This document shows, piece by piece, positions 49,501 through 61,500 of a DNA stretch of 64,000 nt. Location: positions 29,668 through 93,667 of the forward strand of contig JBBHKE010003426.1 in assembly GCA_037447655.1 (NCBI GenBank). The letters are read 5' to 3'. The DNA comes from Zygnema cylindricum (lineage: Eukaryota; Streptophyta; Zygnematophyceae; Zygnematales; Zygnemataceae). The translations under genes were made by a program, and so were the position numbers. Position 1 is the first letter of the stretch. Each line of letters opens with the position of its first letter. Below the pieces are notes generated by a model. That model saw nothing but the letters and a program-made list of their open reading frames with translations. It was not told where the DNA came from and ran no database searches.

Positions 49501-52500
49501 TATGCGTATTCTTCACCAGGTGTACCGCCACCACCCTTCGACCGTAGCTCAGTAGGTATGGGCTCTCTCTTACATTTCTTTGCTAGACTTTTTAAATTCT
49601 GCAATAGATTCAAAACCCAGTATACCTCTTTTTTGATAGACCTGTTAGATTTCCTAGAAATCCGGGATTCGGCATGTCCCACACTTGGGAAAATTGAGCC
49701 GGCCAGGGTTCGAACCTGGGACCTTTCACTTCAGCTGCGAACGCACTACCACTGTGCCACCAGCTCGATGTTGAGACTGGCGGGTCCGAACCCATTTATT
49801 ACGGGCGGCTCGAGTATGGATATTTCCATATTCTACCCCGTATTGGACCGGCTTCACGTGCCAATCCAACAAGACCTCCTTAAGCTAATTTAAAAAAAAA
49901 GGGTATTCTAGTCCATCATCTCATTCGAGCATTTCATTCCATTTGTTTTTTTCAATTTATAAACCGGACTCTGAGATATATCGGTTAGTTCTTTACCATT
50001 TCCTAACTTTATTCTGAAAACTGCCATGGGTATGAGGTTCAATAGGTTCATTTTCAACCGTTGTGTTAACTTGATGGTAACTTCCTCTTACTGAGTTATA
50101 CAACGTCATACCATATTATCCAGTTCATCGGAATTAAAAAATATAGTAAATTCATTCCTAACAATCATATTAGCCATCCAGCTTTAAAAGTGGTTGTCTT
50201 GGATTCTTACCAAATGTCTTTGGCGTGATAGTTTCACTATGAACCACTGTTTCGCACCTGGGTTTGGATATTTTCCCTTGCCTGGGAAATCATTTACTTT
50301 TGACATATCCTTGATTTAGGAACCGTACTTTCTGGCGCATGTACAAAAATTGTTCAACGTCACTAGAAATAGGTAGCCAGTATAGAATCTGAAAGGAAAA
50401 ATTGGTTTGAAAGAATAGGAAAGCAGATGTCATTTTTTTGTACTTACTGGTCCTTTTCGATTCACATGTCTAATTTGCTCTCTTCTTCGAATGACCAAGG
50501 CTATATTAGAATGAGTGATTTAAAATTGTTGAAAGACGAAAGCTTAAAGAGGAAAACGTGACCTTTAAATGAGGACAAGAACCATTTGCAGATGCTTGTG
50601 ATCAACTGATTGGTTGTGCGGATTTTTTTCTGCGGGTGTCCAGCGGCTATATTGATGGAGTTCAACGCTGGTCTGATTGTCCCAAACAATGACCTTTACA
50701 ACTGGCAATACTCGTTAAACGTTTGCCTGTGGAAAATGGTGACATGTGAAAATTCTATACTCACGAAATTGTATGTCTTTCCAACTTTTAGCAACATAAG
50801 CTGTCGATGATTTTATTCCAAAGCATGTTTCAAAATGGGCAAAAAATTTGAAGGGAGGCAAACAAAAGAAAATTCCGTTGGTTTTGTGACTTTACCTTTG
50901 TGCCTATGTCAAATAATAGTTCCAGTGGCATTGGGTAAAAAGAGTGCTTGATGACGCCTAGAGAGTGGGAACGACTGAAACTGCTAACACATGTAAATAC
51001 AAAACTATCAGCATTTTGCCTGACATGTAGTTACAATTCAAAACTTAAAATCCTGCAGAAAACTGGTCCATGATGCCATTCGTGTGATCACAAATACTCA
51101 ATAATCACTTGAGGCTTCAGGGAATATGTATATCTATCGCCGCAGCTGTACTTGTGAAGCCACATAATTTTGACTTTGTCTTTAGCAAAAGGTTTGTACT
51201 CAAGGTTGGTTTATTTTTGGTTTTTCCAGGTCATTTCCAAATATTCTTAAGGGAGGCCGCCTAACAGAAGGCCTAGGCCGCTTGACAACTCTTCGGGAGC
51301 TGTAAGTGGAAGACATGTCAAATTCGCCCGTCATTGTTTTTCTAAGAGCAAGGAGAAGCTATTCCTGAGTGTGTTTCTATTTTTGTTGTAGTCAACCGTA
51401 TGTATTGGTTTAAAACCATGGCCACAAAAGTTAAGATAAGATAACAATGTTTGTGTATTTTCACCTTTCAATCACATACTAAATGAAAGGATCGACACTA
51501 AATCGGAATTCGCTCAAAATTGACAAATTGCTCAACGCCGAAGCGAAATCAAACTCAACTGAAACATCACCAGCTCACATTTCAACTATTTGAAGGCTCG
51601 TAAACATATCATAGAGGCGACATAAGCTCTCAAAAAATACAATCATATCATATCGTGCCTTTACGTACACATTAACCTTACATTGCTTACACATTGATGA
51701 TACTAACTCATTCACAAGCTGGCTTCTTAACTTAGCCGCATGAATCTAATTCGCGGAACTTCACATTGAACTTACACGTAAACAAGTGAATGACGCAAAC
51801 CGAAACTACTCGAAACGAAACTCTTAGAAATCCTGCATTGACATTGATTTATACATTGCAAATCCTAACACTGAACAACACTAATGACTATGTTTATGAC
51901 CATGTTTTTTAATGTTTTTCAGGGTTATTACCAACAGTGCCCTCACCGGAGTCATTCCAGACTCCTTTGGCAACCTCCGAAGTCTCGTAACTTTGTAAGA
52001 TACTTTGTCAACCTTGAAAAATAAAAACCAAGCAAAGGAAGTACTTACTTTCTCAAGATCCAGCTTACAAAATACAGTTTTTACAAGTTTTCTTTAAACG
52101 CTGACCGAATTAATACTTAGGAATGGCATCAAATGATTGGCAGGCAACTGACACAGAATGCGTTGAGTGGAACAATACCCGAGTCTCTCGGCAACCTTAG
52201 CCTATTTATTAAATTAGTAATGAAAAACGCTGTTAACTCTGACACTAGTTTTTCTTACATGACATTTACATCTTACAATTTTCCTTGTCATGTCTGACAA
52301 TCATTACCTTTCTAACTGCTGATGAGAATCCTTAGAGTGAAAACTATTTTCTCCAGTTTTCTTTATATTGCCAAATGAATATGTGCCCATTGGAATATGT
52401 GTGTTGTTCCTGGGTTTTTGTGAAGTTATTCATTCATTTTCATTTGCAGATGAGTTTTTTATTGTAAAGGAAGATAACAGTTACGTCTTTTTATGTGACA

Positions 52501-55500
52501 GCGATGTCGAAAACAATAATCTGACAGGTGGCATACCGGAATCCTTCGGCAATCTGACAAGCCTTAGAATTTTGTGAGTCAAATGACCCGTCAATCTTGT
52601 TAATATCCCGTCTCTCTTTCTCTACAATCTTATTTTAAGTAAAGAAGCACAATAGTTAGCAAATTCAACTCTTCGCATATTATGTTCTTAAATATGCTAA
52701 AAGTGTTTTCTGGTCCTGAAAGGGCGAACCAAAATCTTTCCACGAGTTTCAAGTATTTCAATTCATTCATCCAAATCATCTAACATCCTTTTTTCTCTAG
52801 AAAAAGAACAATATCCATTTTTCCATTCTTAAAGAACCATTTTCATGTGTGGGAAAAGTTTAAGGCTCCATTGTCGACGACAGTACGTAAAAACAGACCG
52901 CTCAAAAAAAGTACTCTGTCATTTATTTATTGTCGTTGTTGTTTGCAGGCGTCTCTCACATAATAACTTTTCTGGTCAAATTCCCTCCACAATAGGAGGT
53001 TTGCCAAGACTTCAGGAGTTGTAAGAGCCCATTTTCTTTTCTAATTTATCTCTATAACTCACAATGTAAAAAAAGAAGGGAATCCTGCAATTATTTGAAC
53101 ATAATAACTTAAAAGCCCTTTAACACAACCAATATACCAGGGTTCTCACTTGATCATTAAACAAACCATATAAACTGGATTCTTAAGCTTCTTGGCTCCT
53201 ATGTTTATTAACACACTAAACTTGATGTGAGCACTAGAGCTCTTCGGCTTATTAGCGCTAAAGTTGGGAATGGACCTAAATTGCCGAAAAACCTAAAAAA
53301 TAAGTTTAAACCAAACATTTCACAACTTTTCTCGCTAAGTACTCAAGGAGAAATCTAATTTTGGTACCCACGTGTTTGTTTTGTGATTTAGTCTCCACAA
53401 CCATCGAGGACAGGTTTTCGTCTTGTTGTATGTTGTTTTTATGCCACGCGGCATAAAAAGGTTGTAAATTACTGAAAATTGTATGAAATTTTTTGTTCTT
53501 TTAATCCGTAATGACCTACAATTTTTGCTTTGAGATTTTTTTGAACTTATATACATTTACATGGAAAATCTCTTGCAGGTCCTTAAAAAAGAATCTCTTC
53601 AATGGAACCATTCCAGCAAGCCTCGGCAGTATCAGCACCCTTCGAATCTTGTGAGTTAACCAATATTGCATACATTGACCTAATTGTCAAATTTTGTATT
53701 TGTGAAGAAATTGAACAGAAACCAGGATAAGAATGTGATGAGTTAGACAGCAAAAGTTTTCTAATACTGAACAACGATCTTTTGGAAGTGATGAACCCTG
53801 GCTTGACCTTTCTGCGCATTTTTCTTTGTTTATGGTGTTGCAGGGACTTGTCCCTCAATCGGTTGATGGGAACCATTCCATCAAGTTTAAGCAATCTTGG
53901 AAATCTCCAATCAATGTGAGACACAACCTGTTCTCTACTTTTTCATTTTTGGCTCATAAGGCTTACAAAATTCGTAAAAAATTGCATAATTCTTTTCTCA
54001 CAAACTATTTGTGGCGAAATTAGTTTTTGGCCCTTGAGTAAAAATAGTACCTGCACTCCCCTCTTTTTTTTGGCCTCATCTTTCACCGTATATATGCTTC
54101 TATTTAACACATCTGAAACATAGTATTCTATGCTTCTAAAATCGCATATGTTTGTCATCTTTTACAGCGGAATATGGTCAAGAAGACTCGATGTATAAAA
54201 ATTAAAAAAATACAATGGGCTCACTGATATTCCTCCCTGTATGATGTTTAATTTTTACAGGGATTTGCGAAGCAATCTTCTCACTGGCAAGCTCTCTCTG
54301 AATTTTCAAGTGTTAACAGATGTGAAGGTAGACGTAAGTGAAAATTATCTATCAGGGACAAGCGTTCTTGTTAACGGAAACCCATTTTGTTTCTCCATCC
54401 AGTCCAACTGTTTCTCTGCTGACTCTTGGTGGACAAGTAATTGTGCGCAATTCCCGTCAACTCCTCGAGATGTGGACCTGTGTAGAAGATTTTGTAATGC
54501 ATCTCAGCCCATGGGTATCTGCGGAGGCCATGGCTTCTGTACGGCCCTTGATGTGCCATGCACGTGTGACGAGGGATACTATACAGATACAGATGACTCT
54601 ATATGTACTTTTGGTAAGTTTGCAGAAAATAAAATAAAAACCTCGAAATTTTATTTATAAAAACGTGCTAAATGGGTTACGAGGAGGTGATGCATTATTT
54701 TAGTCTGTAATGATGCTACAACATTTTTCCAGTTTTTGTACCGCAACCGACCTTTATACTCAGCTGCTTCATTTCCCGTTTTTCCATGGAATTTGCAGAC
54801 GATCGTGGCTTTGGACTGGGTAACACAACAAAAGAAAATCTTGCAATGCTTAACAAGTACTTCCGCTATATAAGTTCTGGATATCTCTTGCCGGATGATG
54901 ACAACACGCTCTCATGGATGGTAGCCACAAGCTGGAATTGGGTGAAGCGACAAGCCGTGCCGGAAATCAAAGACCAGCAATTATGCAGTATGTGGAAGGA
55001 AGATAACTAATCAATATATTTATTTATAAACTTTAATCATCTGAAAACGATTGAAATACATTGTGCTCTTTTGTGGAAACAAAAAGTCAAAATAAACTTA
55101 CTCCGTTCAACCTGAATTAGATATTCAAAGAGCAAACAGAGCATCCATGAGCATAAGAAGCTTGATGTCACTTGCCCACTTGTCACATCTACCTACCCGC
55201 ACATCATGTAGGGACGACTGAAATAAATATCTGTCTAGTGTCGATGCACTCAGTCAGCAACGAGACCATTGGTGCTGCTTTGTTTGCACTTTAGTTTGAG
55301 TTGGGTATTCCTATCTACCTCTCCGTTTTAGAAATTTCCATTTTTGCTTTTAAAAACCTAGTTTTTAGTCTTTCTAAACCCTGTTTTACCTGTTCTCACA
55401 TTTTCATCGGTATTGCTTTTTGAATATGTAAATTTCTTTCTCCATTAGTCATGGGCACATCGGCTGTATCTTATGTGCCCATATCTCGTATTTTTCAATC

Positions 55501-58500
55501 ACCATCCTCTGTGTGACTCTAATTATGTTACTAAACACGAAAATATGATTTTTGTTTGCTTTGTCAAAGTCATGGTAGACTTTTATAATGTATCTGTTCA
55601 TTACTATGCAGTTGAAATTATAGAAAGTAATGATGTGTAATTATAAATTATGTTTTATCTTGTGGTAACTTACCTTAGAAGACTTGTTCCACTATCCGAC
55701 TGCTTGCCATACTTATTGTTTTCTTTATTTATTTCTATGTTTTCTCCTTTTTTTTTTCAGATACTTGTTGGATGTTCGCAGCTGTATCAGCTATTGAAAG
55801 TGCTCTATACATTTCAGGTGGAGGAACGTCAGTTGTTTCTACACTAGCAGAAAGTCAAATTCTGGAGTGCTCCAACTTGAATCGTGACTGCCTTGTTGGC
55901 TGATGGCCCTCAGAGGCTCTCGACTATGCGACCAATAATCTCCTCATGTCAACCTCCAGTTACAGCACAGGAGGCTGTGGAGGAAGTCAAGTAAGTTTGA
56001 TCTACAAATGCAGCCCATCATTTTGTAAAGGAAGTCATAAGTTTATTCCTTGTGAAGGAAAACAAGTGAGTTTGTTCCATGTGAAGGAATCAAGTACGTT
56101 TGACCTTCAAAAACTGCGTAGGCGTTTGTGAAGGAGGTCGAGTAAGTTCATTCCAGGTGAAGGAAGTCAAGTTGAAGAAAGTCCAGTAAGTTTGTTCCTT
56201 TTGGAGGAAGTAAAGTCAATTTAATTCTTATTGGTCGATTGCACAAGGCACACTTGAAAGGGATTGGTTATACAACACTTATTCGTGCCCCAACTGCAAA
56301 GCTCCGACTTTGATATTGTGTTGTTTCCTGCGGTTGTTAAAAATATACTGTTATAAGCAAGTCCATAAAACATATGAATGGAACATGATATGCTCAACGA
56401 TGAACCAGATTGAAGGACTGTTGAATTTTCAACACAAGAGGAGCAAATCTGACAAAAGCACCAGAGAGGTTGCCAGTAGTTGTTCATGCACAACCAAATA
56501 TTTGTCAAGTTTTCAGTAAACCAAGAGGTTTATGTTCTCAAGTCTGAAAAATCGTTGCCAAAGCTTGAACATTATACCTTCAGGTTAAGAAATTAAATTG
56601 CTTTGGCAGCATAAATCTCTTAATTAAGCTTTTTTAAAAAAAATCAAAATCTTTTCGTAAATTGCTCACATATACCATTGTAACACTGAGCACAAGAAGT
56701 GCAATCTGCAGGGTGGTTCAACCATATCGTCCTTCGAAAGGGTCCAGTTGAATGGATGGTTGGGACTGCTTTTGGCTCTCCAACAACAAACAGCCATAGT
56801 GTTCATCGAAGCCAGTGGAAGCAACTTCCGCAATTATAACCCAAACAAGGTGAGATATGTGTGATAAATCAGAGCTATGGCTATTTGGGTGGTATCTTAT
56901 AACTTATTCTTAATTCACGAATCATTGCTTGCCATAGCCATCTATATACGATTTTGATGAAGAGTTTTGCTTGAGTATCCATAGGTTTCCTTAAGTCAAC
57001 GACATAAAATATATGCGGTTAAAAAATTCTGTTCAATTTGTTTCTTGTTTTGAGGCTCTGAGTGATCATTGAATTGCACAGTTGAATTGCATAGTTGAAT
57101 TGCATAGTTGCAGATGTGCTAGAGCTAACATTCATTTCCCATGTGACAAATTCTAAAAACTTTCAATTGTCGCATTTGCATACAACGGTAGCACAATGAT
57201 TTGCATTTCCTTTGGCGTAACTTCCATTAGCGAAAAAGTGAGGTTGTTTACTGAAGGCCTTACTTTTTCGTACCATTTCGTACTCCCTTTTCTTTTCTTT
57301 AGGGAAACATCTTTGCTAATAAAGAATCTCCAAGGTTATGGGCGTAAAACCTGACTGTCTAATACTCTAGTTTTTTAATCTGAGACGCCATCTCGTGAGC
57401 CCTTCAATGTGTGGATCATCTCGTGAACCCTTCAACCCTTCAATGTGTGTTTAATGTCGTCAAAGAGGACAAAAGTTCCACACTCAACGTGTAAAATTGG
57501 GCCGCATCTAAAAAAAAAAAAAAATCCACGATGAACGCGCGATCAAGTGCCTACACGTCGTATACGCCATATGCCCTCAGCCGGGGTGGAAGGAGTCCAC
57601 CGAAAGCCGCGAGAAAATATTTGGTGGAGGACTTCCTTTACCGCTCATTTGCTATCCACCGACTTGTTGTACAAATCTGATGTTTGCGTACGCTTTTACA
57701 AATCTTAAGTTTCGTCTGCCCGTACATATATTTTTATTCAAATTTTGCATTGCTACACCGCGAATCGTAATTAGCGTTATATGCGCTAAACCCGTCACCC
57801 CTAATTTTGACTCTATCACCCTAAATAGAGTACATAATTCTAAATTATTCTTTACATTATTTAAGGTACTTTTTGAATCAGATTTAACAACTCTAAAATA
57901 GTGCCTTTTCAAATAGTGTGGCGTTTGGTCTATGTCCGACTGTGCAAAATTGAACTTTATTAACTAAAATAGTACTTTATTAACTACAAAAGTACAAAAA
58001 ATGATTTAATACAGGCCGTTATCATGTAACTGCGTTTTCACAAAACGCGTAATGCAAACGTCAGATTCTGTACCTAATTTACAGTAAAAGATATTCAGCG
58101 CGGATTAATTAGAGTTATTGATAAATTAGAGTATTTTTTTTTTTTTAAAAGGGTTGATTAGGGTGAAGTTCCATTAGACAAAAAGTGAGGTTGTTTACAG
58201 AAATTCGGACCTCTTTGTACTACGTCATACCTCTTATTTTGTTTTTATCTGGAAAACAACCTTACTGAGAATCTTGCCAACATTCTCCAAAAGTTTGGGA
58301 GAACAATCACCGTTGGATATTTTTTCGCGAAGCATTCGCTTCGAATTTTTCTGTAATTGGTGATGTACCTCGCAAGGTACATCACCAATTACAGAAAAAT
58401 GAGCCGCGACACGTTGGATAATGAGCATACGTGTCAAGATGGCAACTAACAAAAATCAAAAAAATTCGCACACGATAAACGAATTCAGAAATCCAACAAA

Positions 58501-61500
58501 AAATACAAACGAAATGTCGTAACGCACTTTCGTCACGCTATTTCTGTTAGCGCTCATTTTGTTAGCGCTCATTTGTTACACTATTTCTGGCAACGCTCAT
58601 TCGTCACGCGAAAAAAAAGGAACCCTAAAAAAACGAGGTGGTATCTGACAAGGCGTCTGTCTACAAAGAGTACAGAAGTTTTGTTGAACGATGACCTGGT
58701 ACGCACGTACATGGTACGCAAATGAATATTTCTGGTCGGTGTGAAAATCATTGACGATTTTTAATATCCGATCATAACTCACGTGGTGCCACTAAACTAT
58801 GAAACTCTGCGCAATGGAATTTCGTTCAAATTGTAGCATTCTCTAAGGCCGTACAATTACAGAATGTTCTAATGGAACTCCACCCTTGCCCAAATTAGAA
58901 TTAAAAACTCTAATTATTTTTTCTCATTTTTTTACTCTAATTATTTCTTTACTCTAATTACTATTCGCGGTGTACTGTACTAATATTTCGTTCAGATTTG
59001 CATTCGAAAATTCTTTGTAGATTTTCAGCGTATCCGTCAGTGCGATCAGTCAACGTATCCGTACATTTACCAAGACCGCCAAATGGAAGTCCTGCTTCAG
59101 AGTGCAAAACAATAACGATTCAAATTTTACTAATAAGTCGTTTTCCGCGTACCAGTTTCATTGTACAACAATTGAGAGTTTATATATTAAAACAACAAGA
59201 ATACACATGACATCCCATTGAGTTTAACTTTTTGTTTATTTCCTTTCGATACTGTTTTGCAACCTGCTTGTAACAATGTTTACAAAAGGGAGAAGTCAAA
59301 GTAAAACCATTAATGTTGTGTTTTCTTGAAGAACATGGCGTGTGTGTAGGGTGTATTTGCCGATGAAAACTGTTTCTCAAATGGAGTTGACCACTCCGTA
59401 GTTGTGGTTGGTTATGATTTGACCTCGACTCCGCCCTATTGGCTCATTCGCAACTCCTGGGGTCCAAACTGGGGCTACAAAGGCTACATGAAAATAAAAA
59501 TTACTGGAGGATATGGGATTTGCGGAATCACAAGTTTGCCCGCCATCATACCAATTGTGGCATCCCCAAGTAAGAAAACACCACCTAAGCCTAGTCAATG
59601 GATAAGACTATAAGAAAGAATGTTTGATGTTTTTTCTCTGAAGAGGTCCTTGCTTATAGAGTATTGCATGTTTGTCTTGTGATGATGCGTTCACTAGATT
59701 GAAATCAGCGAATCAAATATTTGATTGCAGCAAAAAACAGTTAATCCTTAATTCCACTGATAACATCTGCAAATAACGGATTTGGGTAATAGAAAATAGT
59801 TCTCAACCTCTCAATTAAAATCAGAATGTCCAAGCGGATTGCTAATAGGCATGAAAAATTCGACAAGTTCCCATGACGAAACACTCAACAAATTACGGTC
59901 ATCGACATAACATAGAAGTGACATGTTGTCTAGATTATTGTTTTCCAGTTGAGGATCCTAATCTGGACAAATGTATTGTCATTTTTACAAAAGTTATTTG
60001 TTCTCGCAGTCCTTACTTGAATGTCGTTGGAGCTCGTTATGGAAAAACCAACGTCTCAGTCGTTTAAATATCCTGTTTTAGCTCGGAAAACTTACAGCCT
60101 TCAAATCAATCACACTAACTTTCAAGCTCGACATTTCCAAAAAATGGGATGAGACAAGTTTTTACACACGTGACACGAAACCCTGGACTGCTCTAACTTC
60201 AATTAATCAGTCAGGAATATGACATGAAATCATGAAAACTTTGAAATCCGAACTTTATGACATATAATTATGGGCGTATTCTCATCTCATGCTCATTGTA
60301 CATTTCCTGCAGATGATCCCTGCCACGTTAACAACTATGCTACGATAAAACTGAAGACCTCAACAGGTCCCGGGGTCATGAATCCATGTGGCAGCGGAGT
60401 TTGTATTCCGTCAGGCAAAACTAATTTGTGCCGATGCACCGACAATTTTGTGGCTGTCACCAACTCAGACGACACCCAAACTTGTGCACCAGGTCTTTGT
60501 GATGTTATGAACACCAAACCCTTTAAGATGTGTATGAGGCGGAGCATTTCTGAATGGATTTACAGGAAATGATCATTCAATACTAGCTGATGAGTATCGA
60601 AATTAATGATAATATTTGGCCTGCACGTGCAACAAATACTAGTGGTTATGTGAATAATCCTGCGTTTTTGTTTTGGGTTGACCCGTTTCTTTAGCTTTGT
60701 GTCTAAAATTCGCTGGTGGAGTTACCACTCTAGATGTCAAGCCTAAGAATTTGGTCAGTCAATTTTTATGTGTAGAGTCTTTTGGAACTTGTTGGTCAAA
60801 GCCGTGATAATATTTATGGGAAAATCAAACTAAAAATTGAAAATGGCAGCATTATATTATTCTTATGGCGGAGTTGAAAAGAAGAACTTTGCTGTTGAAA
60901 CACGTTTGATTCCTGAATTTGCATGAGTATAGACACAAGACAATAATCTTCAAGGTTGCCATTCACCTTTACGGTCTTTGCTCACTCATTCTCCAAATTT
61001 CATCGCAGAATCTCCATGTACATTCTATTCCAAAAATCCATGTGGAGTTGGAATATGTGTCAACTCTGTGGCACGTCCAGGAACTTATCTCTGCGTTTGC
61101 CCTATGGGATATGCAGCTGATGAGTCACAGGATCGACTCACATGTGTACCAGGTAAGTCATTAACTTTTTCTCTTTCATTTTTTCCTTTTAAGCTTTGTA
61201 CAAAAATAAACAATCATTAGCACAAACGTAAATATTGTAGGAGTTGGAACAATCGTAAAACTGATTAAGGTTCGGAAAGGTATCGACTTTTGTTTAACTA
61301 TTTTGAGAAGGATGCTTCATCAATGCATGCTAGTCCACTGTGTTGCAGCTGCTATTCTCGGGGAAGGTGATCAAACCTATCTGATACCTAAAGGCAGCAA
61401 TGTGACATGCCGTACTGTTTCTAATGCATATGGCATTTCACTCGACGTCTTTCTACAACAAAATCCGGTAGCACACTCCTGCCTACCGCTGTTATCTTCT

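Larger units (their letters stand above)
56850..59349. other. Intron 26 (2.5 kb) with repeats
   Basis: Splits the protease domain between its Cys and His halves. It holds a direct repeat (57222-57300 and 58160-58240), an inverted-repeat-bounded block (58160-58886) and a 26-bp perfect hairpin. The acceptor is the less common GTGTAG. Confidence 0.55.

Noticed and set aside
49696-49766. A functional tRNA-Gln(CUG) gene
   Set aside because: The cloverleaf forms, but the anticodon loop lacks the universal U33 and the segment sits inside a repeat-like unit.
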